64,000 nucleotides of DNA from Begonia masoniana (taxonomy: Eukaryota; Streptophyta; Magnoliopsida; Cucurbitales; Begoniaceae). Positions 1 to 10,255 of the stretch are shown one piece after another (within the stretch, counting starts at the first letter, position 1; each line of letters begins with the position of its first letter). Position numbers and translations under genes: made by a program. The notes under the pieces are model-generated. The model saw nothing but the letters and a program-made list of their open reading frames with translations, was not told the origin of the DNA and did not search any database. The stretch lies in contig CM039508.1 in NCBI GenBank assembly GCA_022432975.1, forward strand, positions 25,307,999-25,371,998, read 5' to 3'.

Positions 1-2255
1 GAACGATTCCAGCGGCCACGCGCTCCACTTAAACCTATTTTAACTGCCAAAGGAATTAAAACAATTGACGTGCTAGATCAATGCAGCAAAAACCCGAACT
101 GCCCCCTAAACCCGAAAAACCCCATTTCCAATTTTCTATCAATCACACCAATTTCCTCAACAATCCATCCCCCTCATACTAATTAACATAAACTAACCAC
201 CATGAGAGGTATCATAGAAAACGAAATCCCCAGTCGGGATCATGAATTTCGCTCAAATTGAGACATCGCGGCCAATCAACCGTAGCCGACCAAAGGGTCG
301 GCAAACCCACGCCGGAGGTGGCTAAATTCGGTCGGAGGATCGGAGCAATTCGGGCTCGTCACCCAGCCTAAACCGAACCGAAAAAACAGGGGCAAAAAAA
401 CCACTCACCGAGTCGGTCGTGAGAGGGAGGGCCGGAGCCCGTGGTGCTGCCGGTCTGGCAGAGAACGCCGAGTGAACGGCGATCGGTGTCGTCGGAGGGC
501 GTCGCACGGCTCTCTGTCGTTGGGCTGTCGTCGGGAAGATCGGGTCGCGGTGAAGAACAGAATGGCTTCGAGCCATTCGTGTTTTAATTAAAATTAAGAT
601 TTAATTTTAATTTTATTTTATTTTTATTTTATTTTAATGTTATTATTTATTGAAGGTCATCCTCTTGTGTTTTCGACTATTCGAATTTTCATATTCCATC
701 GCCGTTTGGATGCTTAAATCTCACAAGACAAATGCAACTCTTTGAGTTCTGGGTGCCTGCTTTTCAGCAACGATTGTCCATTCTAGTCCATTTCTTTTAT
801 TCAAGTTTCTCTAGGCGTCACCTTTCCATCTAGAAGCCCGAGACACTTTTTTCACTTTTTCAGTTAGACGCTCACTTTTACTTTTGGACATCCAAGCTCG
901 AGAGCTTCTCCGCAACTCAGTCATCCACCCTTTTGCACTTGTGTGCCCACACGTGCACAAAATTTCATTTTCGCGTCAAATTTGTATGATTGGTGAGATT
1001 AATAACTAAAATATAAAAGAAAATAATCAAATAAGTGAAATAAATATACGAGAAAACTATTGAGATTCAATTTCCTACTCTTTATACTTTTCGCTTATGT
1101 GTTACAACAATGCTGCAGCAATATTAATTAGCCAACTTGAAATTTAGTAAATAATGTAACAATTTGTTGATCTACGATGTTAATTTATTTTATTTATTCT
1201 TGTTATATGTAAACGGATATAACTCTTGTATGTTTAGAGTGATTGTATAAAAGTGTTAACTTTATGTCTAAAACTAACAACCGCACATTCTTCAACAAAA
1301 GTTCTAAATTCAAGTCATTATCCGATATGTATGAAAAACAATTATGATTTAGACAGTCACTTTTTTCCCATAATAATAGTGAAAGACAATGTTGAATAAA
1401 CTATTGATATAGTTTATACATGCTAATAACGCATAAGCTTCAAATATAAAATTTGATATTTATTCTCTCAACTAAAAACACATAAAAATAAGATAATAAG
1501 GTTCATAGTAAAAAAAACAAAAACAAATAAAATAGTAAAGAATCCTTCACGATTGTCAATTGTTAGAATTCTTGTTGTAGCATTGCCTTCTGTCTTCCAC
1601 AACAGTAAAGGAAACTCCTAAAATTAAGGAAAGAAAATCTAAATTCTAAAATAAAACTCGTAATGAAAAGAGACTATTCGAACTGGATCCAAGTCGTGGT
1701 ATTTACAAAGATGAGCGTTGGCTTTCTTCTGGGTGGCTTCCTATATTAGAATTTGATAATCTTCTTTAGAGATTAGGAAAGTTTCCTAATTTGATCAGCC
1801 TTGCATGGAAAGTCACCGAGTAGTTCTTCAAAACATTTTTTTTTTTCAGAAACTTCCTTAAATCTTTCTTTTTCGATTCCCCTATGCGCTTTGAGATTTC
1901 CTTTTCTGCAAAATTAAATTAAATCATTAAAATATATCCCAAATTTTTAGAAAGATAAATAAATCATCACTTATTTGCAAATGCTCATTCCTTTTACAGA
2001 AAATGTGATCCCATGACAACCCTTTTAGTCCTGGGTTTGAACCAACTGAAGATCCAATTGGTGCACCATACAAAATTGTGCAATTCGACACAGTCAATGA
2101 GAATTAAGAAAGGGGTATGACTGATCATACCTCTAATCTTCAAAGTTTTTCGAATGGATAACCTAGACAAATAAGTTAAGAGAAAGCCCTATGGTCTCCA
2201 TATTGGTTACATCCTCCCCTTAACCAAAGAGGAGGATAAGTTTGGTTTTCCGGAA
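1..2255. other. Left flank without a convincing gene
   Basis: This stretch is mostly AT-rich and I see no supported gene. Positions 230-560 are GC-rich and hold one open frame on the minus strand (576 to 322, 84 residues, rich in Pro/Arg/Ala/Ser). It could be a first exon of a gene running off the left edge or a chance frame in GC-rich DNA; I see no domain, signal peptide or supported splice site. Positions about 585-645 are a low-complexity run of T and A. The rest, to the gypsy LTR at 2256, holds scattered short AT-rich sequence with no repeat structure I can define. Confidence 0.4.
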
Positions 2256-2455
2256 TATTAAGAAATTAATTAAGAGAGATATTTCAATACTATGTTATTT
2301 TTCTATAAATAGAAGAGTTGAGTGAATTATTATTGACTATTGTCTACGTAAATTTAATGTTATTTTGAGCGAGTAGCTCGTGGCATTTTGCCAGAACTGT
2401 GGCATTTTGTGTTCGTTAGTAGTAATATTGTTATGGACTTTTATCGTGCTCATCA
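2256..2455 (+). repeat. 5' LTR of the gypsy-type element (partly deleted)
   Basis: This ~200-bp LTR starts 'tattaagaaattaattaag' where the 3' copy starts 'tgttgagaaattaattaag', so the terminal TG has decayed to TA. It ends 'ctcatca', followed by the primer-binding site. It is about 50 bp shorter than the 3' LTR and the solo LTR copy, so it has lost sequence. The region 2302-2310 carries the TATA-like promoter motif shared by all three copies. Confidence 0.65.
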
Positions 2456-2460
2456 ATGGC

Positions 2461-2750
2461 ATGAGAGCCGGTCCGATCCTCAGCTGGAACGGATCGGGAG
2501 GAACCTGTGGGGAGTTGAGTGCGGCCATGGAGATGGTGTCGCATAGGCTAGCTGTCATCGTCGACCAACTCTCCATTCCGCCAGAGCTCGTGGCTGAGGT
2601 GAAGTTATTTCGTAAGGAGATAGAACAACGAATGAGAAGGAATGGATCAGAGGTAAGCCTGCCTGTTCTGGATGGAGATGTCCAGAATTACCTATCATCA
2701 GAGGAGGCTTCCAAGGAAACAACAGAAACGGAGAACAACAAAGAAGAACA
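2461..2750 (+). pseudogene. gag-like fragment of the gypsy-type element, cut by the copia insertion
   Basis: An open frame runs from the LTR through the primer site and up to the copia target site. It carries a short polar, charged stretch (EVKLFRKEIEQRMRRNG) typical of N-terminal gag-like proteins in plant LTR elements. The most plausible start is the ATG at 2527-2529 or 2533-2535; the ATG at 2380 lies inside the LTR. The frame is broken by the copia LTR at 2751 and, beyond the insertion, meets a stop within about ten codons. No zinc knuckle or protease is present. The assignment rests mainly on its position after the primer-binding site. Confidence 0.45.
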
Positions 2751-2951
2751 TGTTAGAACTAACTGAGTACTGTTCATTTCTAGTTTAGTTGTTGTTTTAG
2801 TTACGGTCTTATCATTCATTTATTACTTCCTTTTGATGTATACATATTGTATAGAACTTAATCATTATGCAAGCTTTCACATTTTTCCTCGGTCTGGTTT
2901 TTCTCCTCCTTCTCTGTTAGAGAGCTTTCTCCAGGATTTCAAATCCTTTCA
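2751..2951 (+). repeat. 5' LTR of the copia element
   Basis: 201 bp, TG...CA ends, flanked on the left by GAACA and on the right immediately by the primer-binding site at 2952. It is about 99% identical to the 3' LTR. The differences are 'aacttaatcat' here versus 'aacttcatcat', and one T fewer in the 'cctcggtctgg' stretch. Confidence 0.95.
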
Positions 2952-2963
2952 TGGTATCAGAGC
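2952..2963 (+). other. Primer-binding site of the copia element (tRNA-iMet)
   Basis: The sequence tggtatcagagc follows the 5' LTR with no gap and is complementary to the 3' end of plant initiator methionine tRNA, the standard minus-strand primer of Ty1/copia elements. Confidence 0.95.
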
Positions 2964-2972
2964 TGCTGAAGG

Positions 2973-5900
2973 ATGGCTTCCTCTAGCTCAACTGTTTCCC
3001 CTAACCCCACTCCCTCTCCCAGAGTTATTCCCCCTCCTCTCCCTCCCCTTCCCTCCGTTAACCAGACTCTCACTGTAAAACTAACCAGTACAAATTACCT
3101 GGTCTGGAGGGCTCAGCTCCTTCATGTTGCGACGGCGAATGGCATTCATCATCTGCTGGATAGCACCTCGGTTTCACCTCCTCAGTTTCTGGACTCCACC
3201 GCAACTCAGATCAACCCGGATTTTTCCACCTGGCAACGCTACAACAGCCTTCTCCTCAGCTGGATTTTTGCCTCACTGTCAGAGGATCTCCTTCCCCAAA
3301 TGATCTCCTTCACTGCAGCTCACGAGGTTTGGTCCGCCTTAGACAAAACTTTCGCCTCCTCGTCTTTGGCTCGCATCACCAATCTTCGGGGCCGCCTTCA
3401 CTCTCTGTCCAAAGCTGGACTCTCGGCTGCCGCCTATTTCCAGCATTTCACTACAATCTACAACACCCTTGGGGCGATTGGAGAACCCGTTTCTGACAGA
3501 GACAAGATCATCTATTTCCTCGGCGGATTGGGCAGCGAATACAACTCCTTCGTCACCGCGATAACGTCCCTTACGATTCGCTCCGACCAGACCTCTCTGG
3601 AAGAAATCCAGAGTTTGCTCCAGAGTTTTGATTTTCGTCTGGAAACGCAAAACGCCGTGGCCACTCTTCCGACGCTGGCTCTGTTTCAGACCAATATCGC
3701 CGCTCATCGCCCTCGCCCGCCTCCAAATTTTCGCCCTCCTGCAAATCCATCCAGCGGGTTTTATTCTCCCCGACCCGTTTTTGCCAACCCGCCCGGTCCG
3801 TGGCGCCCTCGGCCCAACCCGCAACACCGGCCCAAATGCCAGATTTGCAATAAAGTGGGCCATTCCGCCCTCAAATGTTATCAACTCCAAACAGCCCAAG
3901 CCTACCAAGCCCAATACCCGCACCCAACCGCCCAAGCCCACCTAACTTTCTCCCCCCCCGACCCGGTTCAGGCCTTTTACCCGCCTGCCTCAGCCCAAGC
4001 CCGGCCCCCTTACGCCCCATACCCGACCCATTCCCCTTTATCCCCACCCGACCCGATCTCCTCTCTTCCCCCTCACCCGAACTTCCCTTCCCAGACTGCA
4101 TACTCCGGTCTTCTTCCGACGCCGCATTCCTCGCCAACTACACCGTGGGTGCTAGATTCAGGGGCCACCCACCATTTTACTCCACAGCCCGAGCTTCTGA
4201 GTCATCTTCAACCTCTTCCCGCCTCTTCCCAGGTTGCCACGGCCGACGGTAAATCTCTTCCCCTCTCTTACTCTGGTTCTGCTGAAATTTCGGCCGTCGG
4301 CCGTTCACTATTTTTGCCTACTATTTATCACACTCCGTTTATTTCGCACAATCTTTTAAGTGTCTCCCAACTCTGTCGACAGAATTCTGTCTTCGTTGAA
4401 TTTCACCCGAACTGTTTTTTTGTCAAGGATCGGAATACTCACCGAATCCTGCTTCGTGGTTCCCTCAGTGACGGTCTCTACCACACGCCGTCGGCACCTT
4501 CCCTTTTGTCCCCTGCTGCTCGGCTCCCCTTCAAGTCGCCAGCAGCTCGGTCTCACTCTCTTTATGCTCGGCAAGGAGCTGTTGCTAATTTGGATTCTTT
4601 GTGGCACCTTAGACTTGGCCACCCAGCTTTACCTATTATGCAACAAGTCTTACAATCTTGTAATTTACAGTTTAACCATGCTGTAAACCATTTTTGTACT
4701 CCATGCCAAATGAGCAAAAGTCATAAATTACCTTTTCCAATTTCAGAATCTCATGCTCAATTTCCTTTTGATCTAATTCATACTGATGTTTGGGGACCTT
4801 CTCCGATAAAATCTATTACTGGTGCCCGTTATTTTGTTTTATTTGTGGACGATTGTACTCGCTTCACGTGGCTCTTTCCTCTCAAATTAAAAAGTGACGT
4901 TCACCGTACATTTGTAAACTTTTATCAATTTGTTCTTACACACTTCGACACTAAAATCAAAGTCGTTCAATCAGATTGGGGTGGTGAATTCCAATCTCTC
5001 ACACCTTTTTTTCAATCCTTAGGCATTCAACATCGTGTTTCGTGTCCCTATACCCCGAATCAAAATGGTCGGGTAGAACGTAAGAATCGCCATATTGTTG
5101 AAACCGGTCTCGCTTTACTTTTTCACTCATCCGTTCCCCATCATTTTTGGACCTATGCTTTTGCTACCGCTACCAGCTTAATAAACCTCCTACCCACTCC
5201 TGTTCTACGTCACAAATCCCCGTTTGAATGTTTGTTCCAAAAACCTCCCGATTATACCTCCCTTCGTGTTTTTGGTTGTCTTTGTTTTCCACTTCTCCGG
5301 CCCTTCAACCAACACAAACTTCAACCTCGCTCTCTCCCATGCGTCTTTCTCGGCCCTAGTCTTCACCACAAAGGATCCTTGTGCCTTGACCCTACTTCCC
5401 ATAAAATCTATGTTTCTCGTCATGTCACCTTTATGGAGTCTACCTTTCCGTTCCTGTCTTCCACAGCCCCTACATCCCTGCCCTCTCCTGTCACACTTCA
5501 AATTCCCTTTTTACCTTGCCCTCCCCCAACCTCAGATCCCACTTCCTCGGCTTCTCCCCTTCCTCTCGTACCTTTCCTCTCTCCTACCCATACACCCCCT
5601 TTTATTCCCAGCTCCTCTTTCCCTTCTCCTTACACCCTTCCCACGGCCTCTCCTCCACTTCTTGACCAACCCCTTACCAACCGCCACCCTATGATTACCA
5701 GGGCTAAAGCCGGTGTGTTTAAACCCAAGGCTCTTCTTCTTGAACCCGCTCTTGAGCCAAAAACCTTTAATCAAGCTGCTAAATCTCCTCAATGGCTCTC
5801 TGCTATGCAAGAGGAAATATCTGCGCTTCGAGACACACACACCTGGTCCTTAGTTCCTCTCCCAAAGAATGCTAAACTTATCGGCTGCAAATGGGTCTTC

Positions 5901-7310
5901 AAGACCAAGTTAAACTCTGATGGCAAGGTTTCTCGATATAAGGCTCGTCTTGTAGGCAAAGGATATGATCAAACTGAAGGCGTTGATTACGATGAAACTT
6001 TCAGTCCAGTGGTCAAACCTACCTCAGTTCGAACGGTGCTTTCTTTAGCGGTTTCGTCTCACTGGCCTATCCGATAGCTTGATATTAGTAATGCTTTTCT
6101 GCACGACGATTTGATCGAGACTGTTTACATGCAACAACCTCCTGGTTTTGTTGACTCCACTTCTCCTTCGGCTGTATGTTTACTTCATAAAGCCCTTTAT
6201 GGTCTGAAGCAATCTCCAAGGGCTTGGTACACCAAGTTATACACAGCTTTGACACAGTGGGGGTTCTCCGCCTCGAAGTCCGACTTATCTCTCTTTATCC
6301 GTCGCACGCCGTCTTCTATTCTCATTATGATGGTATACGTTGATGACATTATTTTGACCGGTAGCTCTACCACCCTATTAGATCAGTTGCTGGCATACCT
6401 ACATTCCCAGTTTAAGGTACGCGTTCTTGGACCCCTAGCATACTTTCTCGGCATCTCAGTCACTCAGACACCTACGGGTATGACCCTTTCACAGTCACGT
6501 TATATATCTGAGCTTCTTTGCCGTGCAAGTATGGATTGTTGTAAACCTGTTCCGACTCCGATGGTGGCTGGTCCCATCTTATCCATACACTCCGGGACCC
6601 CTTTACGTGATGGGTTCTTATACCGCAGCATAGTTGGCGGCCTCCAGTATTGCTGCCTCACACGTCCTGATATTGCTTTTGCGGTCAATAAGGTCTCTCA
6701 GTTTATGCATGCCCCCTCCGACACACACTGGCAAGCAGTCAAGAGGATTCTACGTTATCTCAAAGGTACGCCTTCTCTTGGCATCTCCTTCACCCCATCT
6801 ACCGCTCTTGACTTGACTTGCTATACGGACGCTGATTGGGCCTCCTGCCCCGATGACCGTAAAAGCACCAGTGGTTTCTGTGTGTTTCTCGGCCCAAACC
6901 TCATCTCCTGGTCCTCCACCAAGCAAAAGTCGGTATCTCGCTGTAGTACCGAATCAGAGTATCGCAGCGTGGCAAATGGAGCCGCTAAAATCCTATGGCT
7001 TAAATCTCTACTCAGCGAACTAGGGTGTCTTTCTCCCGCCGCCCCACTCATTCTCTGCGATAACCTCAGTGCCACCTACCTCGCGTCTAATCCTGTTTTG
7101 CACTCAAAATCAAAGCCCGTGGAGATTGACTTCCATTTCGTTCGGGAACAAGTTCTCCAAAAGAAACTTTTGGTCAAGTTCACTCCCTCTGAAAATCAAC
7201 TTGCGGATGCTCTGACTAAACCTCTTCCCACCGGCGTCTTTCAACGTCTTCTTATCCAAGATCTTTGGTCTCCGTCCATGATCTTGAGGGGGGATGTTAG
7301 AACTAACTGA
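2973..7310 (+). pseudogene. copia Gag-Pol polyprotein with one in-frame stop codon
   Basis: One reading frame covers gag-pol from the ATG at 2973 to a stop at 7308-7310 just inside the 3' LTR, broken by a single in-frame TAG at 6075-6077. Domains in order: UBN2-type gag; CCHC zinc knuckle (CQICNKVGHSALKC, ~residues 290-303); aspartic protease with DSGA; pre-integrase zinc motif ending CTPC; integrase core with Asp in 'HTDVWG', Asp in 'VQSDWGGEF' and Glu in 'NGRVERKNR'; reverse transcriptase with YVDD downstream of the stop; RNase H with 'YTDADWA' and a C-terminal 'ADALTKPLP'. The stop falls inside the reverse transcriptase N-terminal part. Without readthrough, Gag, protease and integrase could be made but no functional reverse transcriptase. 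A proline-rich segment separates the zinc knuckle from the protease. Confidence 0.93.
7284..7294 (+). other. Polypurine tract of the copia element
   Basis: The purine run 'tgagggggga' lies directly before the 3' LTR start at 7295, where copia elements prime plus-strand DNA synthesis. Confidence 0.85.
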
Positions 7311-7496
7311 GTACTGTTCATTTCTAGTTTAGTTGTTGTTTTAGTTACGGTCTTATCATTCATTTATTACTTCCTTTTGATGTATACATATTGTATAGAA
7401 CTTCATCATTATGCAAGCTTTCACATTTTTCCTCGGTTCTGGTTTTTCTCCTCCTTCTCTGTTAGAGAGCTTTCTCCAGGATTTCAAATCCTTTCA
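7295..7496 (+). repeat. 3' LTR of the copia element
   Basis: 202 bp, TG...CA ends, followed at once by the target-site copy GAACA (7497-7501). The gag-pol frame stops 16 bp inside it. Confidence 0.95.
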
Positions 7497-7501
7497 GAAC
7501 A

Positions 7502-8635
7502 AACAGACAGCACCAAGCCGAATTCATAGTGTTCTATGCCTCCTTCGGAGAAAAACAAGGACACCTCACCAAGAAATACATCAAAATTTCCCTCGAGTAA
7601 AACTCTCATCTAGAGGACGTACTAACAAGGGCAGATTGACGACATGAAGAGTGGGTCATTAACAGCTTGGCTCGACCAGAATATCTTCATCGCAAGTTAT
7701 CATATTCTTCTTCGCCGACACGGGAGAGGCAAACCAAAAAAGTAAGACATCTTGTAGGAGGTTCTTTTTGGCTTAAAAAGAGCCGTATAGAAAGAGGTGG
7801 ATCGTTTTGGAGCTCCATACAAACACAAACATCGCCGGGCAAGAAACGACTAGAAGCGCCGGTGTGACGAACACAACAGACCAAGGAAGAAGCCCTTGAG
7901 CAAGGGGGCTCACCGACGTTCTGGAGTTTTTTGAAGGTGGCGGGGTCTGCGAAATTTTTGTCAGTGACCGGATCCGGACAATCCACCACGGGAAGAAGTC
8001 TCCGCTTCTGATCGTCAAAAAAATTGGGTTTGGGAAGGGAAGAACTATGGTTTTGAACTGGACCGACAACGAACTGAAGCTTTCTAGATTTCGGCCATGG
8101 GCTGACGGAGTATGACTTAGCCGTGCAACGGAGAGCCGGCCAAGATTTCTGTGGCGCCGGAATTTTTTCTGGCAGCGGCATTTGAATTTGTGCCGGCGGT
8201 GGAGGCTGAATGCTTTACAGCACTGGCGGCCAGGGTTTTGTGGAGACAAGTTGTTGTGAATAAGTTTTTGGGCTGGGCTACAACTTGGATTAATGAAGGG
8301 TGTCTTTCATTGGATCGGGCTTGGAAAGTGGCCAATCAAAATCCGTTGAAGAATTAGCTATGAAAACAAGCTATTGTCAACTGGGTCGGATTAATTAATT
8401 AATTTGAGGATCTTTTTACCTTGGGTTGGCAAGAAATAATGCAGGATAGTTAAAAAAAAATTGATGAGTTGGGCTAAATGGAGTAATTAGGATTATAGAG
8501 GCCGATATACATTAATCTTATGGGTTTGAAGTCAGATCACCTAGTGAGATAAGCTGAAAATTATTTTGCATGGGCTTTGAAAAAGACAGACATTCACGAC
8601 CTTGAGGACAATGTCCATTTCAAGGGAAGAGTATT
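7502..8635 (+). other. Internal remnant of the interrupted gypsy-type element
   Basis: After the copia element the gypsy internal region resumes. Its only recognisable coding part is the extreme 3' end: the frame at about 8590-8647 reads like the last residues of a gypsy pol polyprotein, and 8623-8634 is the polypurine tract. The 1 kb before it holds only short open frames on both strands (minus 8249-7773 is the longest) with no domain I recognise. The segment could be degraded pol or non-coding filler of a non-autonomous element. Confidence 0.5.
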
Positions 8636-8887
8636 GTTGAGAAATTAATTAAGATTGATATTTTGGAAATTAATACTACGTTAGTATTCTATAAATAGAG
8701 GGAATTGAGGTTAAATGAATTATTATTGAATATTGTCCAAATCAAATCACTCTCTCTAGAGTGTTATCTTGACCGAGTAGCTCGTTGTATTTTTATGGCC
8801 ATGTTTCGCTGGACATGTGGCATTTTATCTTTATGTTTTGTGTTAGTTTAGTAGTAATATTGCTATGTACTTTTATCATGTGGATCA
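8636..8887 (+). repeat. 3' LTR of the gypsy-type element
   Basis: A 252-bp LTR starting TG (8636) and ending 'ggatca' (8887). It contains the TATA-like motif near 8691 and the conserved 'gagtagctcg' block. Its length matches the solo LTR at 27935-29043 once that copy's nested fold-back is removed (~251 bp). Confidence 0.7.
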
Positions 8888-9546
8888 CGTTGTCGTCCAT
8901 TGCTGGGAAAAAATGATGCCCTTCTTCTTTGTTTGCAGCTCAGCTTCAGATAATCTTAGGAAACCTGGAGTGTATTTACTAGAATAAGAGGGGCGTGTGA
9001 AAGCAAGAGCTCCATGTTGGATTGAAGGGAGCTGCAAACTGTTTGTAAGAGTTGGTATGAAGGGAGAAATTAGAGAGGAAAATGGCCCCGATGGTGGGTT
9101 GGATAATTGGATGGATTTCTGCCCTGGGGTGGTCTGATTTTGGTCCAGCCCTTGAAGACCCACATGTTTGTGCAGCCTGACCTCCTCCTTGATTAGTGGT
9201 TAAAGGCCACTGAAGAAATGGCTTCCAAAACCATCTCTGGAAATTTTGTTGGGGAGCAGCTAAAATTTCAAAATCACTGCGATACTCTCTCACGATACCG
9301 AACTAAGGAAGAGAAAAAGCTCACTTATAAAGCCTTCTTACGAGAAATTTCCAACGTTCACCTTTCCCCTTCGATTCCGATGGTATTCCTCTACCTAACA
9401 TAGACGATGATTCATGGATGGAGGCTTATAGGATTGCTTGACACTTCTAGGATCGGGAACAAACAATTGATCTTCTTGCACTTCTTGGATCATCTATACG
9501 TTCGCTTCAAATACTAAAAGATTGAATATGCAAACATCATTTTTCT
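8888..9546 (+). other. Intergenic stretch with an unidentified coding-like remnant
   Basis: Between the gypsy LTR and MULE1. From the ATG at 9218 an open frame of 61 codons (to 9403) begins MASKTISGNFVGEQLKFQ; sequence to about 9525 keeps coding character in another frame, suggesting an old frameshifted gene or transposon fragment. I cannot assign a family. The minus-strand frames at 8885-9293 look like shadows. Confidence 0.25.
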
Positions 9547-9555
9547 TAATATTTT

Positions 9556-9754
9556 GGGAAAAAACCAATTATAGACATGTACTACGAGTTATTTTCAATT
9601 ATAAACACAAACTATCAATTTTTACAATTCAAAACATGTACTTTGAATAATGTTCCAATTGTAGACATGTCGGACGGACGGACTCATTCTCCGTCCATCC
9701 GGACCTCATTTTCGCCAGACAGCGGACGGACGGTCTATATTACCGTCCGTCCGC
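9556..9754 (+). repeat. Left terminal inverted repeat of MULE1
   Basis: About 200 bp matching the reverse complement of 15461-15659 with about five mismatches. It includes the AT-rich outer 120 bp and the first two CGGACGGACG hairpins. Similarity fades after 9754, apart from a shared 'tgccacgt'. Confidence 0.93.
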
Positions 9755-10176
9755 TTAAATGAACGAATCATCTGCTGCCACGTCTTCCGGCCGGACGGAA
9801 ACTTTCAGCGTCCGTCCGGTGAAGCGGGTTGATCAAATTAACGAAAAACCTGCCACAAACGCCGGACGGACGGACTATTATACCGTCCGTCCGTAGTAGT
9901 TTTCAGTAAAAACCCTATAAGAACTACCGCGGTAGTTTTGGTAAAGTACCAATTCTAACCGCGGTAAGTTCGGTTTTCTCGATCTTCTTTGAGAACGGAC
10001 GGACGCTGTTGTCTGCGTCCGTCCGGCCGATCTTCGGAAGAAAACGGACGGACGGAATAATACCGTCCGTCCGCAGTTTGGCAAAATTCTCCGAAGCGGA
10101 CGGACGGAAAAATACCGTCCGTCCGTAGTTTTGTAAATATTTTCTGCGGACGGACGCAAGATGCTCCGTCCGTCCG
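9671..10176. repeat. Left subterminal array of eight CGGACGGACG hairpins
   Basis: Eight inverted-repeat units of 29-33 bp at about 9671-9702, 9722-9754, 9791-9819, 9862-9894, 9995-10025, 10044-10073, 10097-10125 and 10147-10176. Each has arms built from CGGACGGACG and its complement CGTCCGTCCG around a variable, AT-rich 7-10-bp centre. Conserved arms with variable centres look like paired half-sites about one helical turn apart, which suits a dimeric DNA-binding protein, for example the transposase. A 16-bp perfect palindrome aactaccgcggtagtt sits at 9922-9937 between units four and five. Confidence 0.9.
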
Positions 10177-10255
10177 TTCTTTCGCAGTTTTGTTTTTTTG
10201 TTTTGAATGACACTTAACTTTATTTTCTATTCGTTTTTGCAGATACTCCTCGTAA

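Larger units (their letters stand above)
2751..7496 (+). mobile_element. Nearly intact Ty1/copia retrotransposon (Ale/Retrofit-like)
   Basis: A 4,746-bp element with LTRs 2751-2951 and 7295-7496, a 5-bp target duplication GAACA (2746-2750 and 7497-7501), a perfect tRNA-iMet primer site (tggtatcagagc, 2952-2963) and a polypurine tract just before 7295. The LTRs start TG and end CA. By eye they differ at two positions only (one substitution, one 1-bp indel in ~201 bp), so insertion was recent. The domain order gag, protease, integrase, reverse transcriptase, RNase H is that of Ty1/copia; the compact size and short LTRs suit the Ale/Retrofit lineage. It sits inside the older gypsy element in the same orientation. 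Confidence 0.95.
2256..8887 (+). mobile_element. Degenerate, internally deleted Ty3/gypsy-type LTR retrotransposon (interrupted)
   Basis: Two related sequences, 2256-2455 and 8636-8887, act as LTRs: both contain a TATA-like 'ctataaata' followed by a conserved stretch with 'gagtagctcg' and end in 'atca'. Directly after the left one is a mutated tRNA-iMet primer site (2457-2469, tggcatgagagcc). Directly before the right one is a reading frame ending in residues like HDLEDNVHFKGR, the usual gypsy pol C-terminus, overlapping a purine-rich tract. Without the nested copia element the unit is only about 1.9 kb, so most of gag-pol is absent and it was probably non-autonomous. No matching 5-bp target duplication was found (cggaa versus cgttg). 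A solo LTR of the same family lies at 27935-29043. Confidence 0.7.

Noticed and set aside
322..576. 84-residue minus frame as a definite gene
   Set aside because: No domain, no supported splice site and high local GC; kept only as a possibility in the flank entry.
3339..5840. Several long open frames on both strands inside the copia gag-pol
   Set aside because: They are shadows of a GC-rich, proline-rich coding frame with no domains of their own.
9671..10176. CRISPR-like array of regular repeats with variable centres
   Set aside because: The units are palindromic with very short centres, in a plant genome and within a MULE end; no cas genes are possible here.
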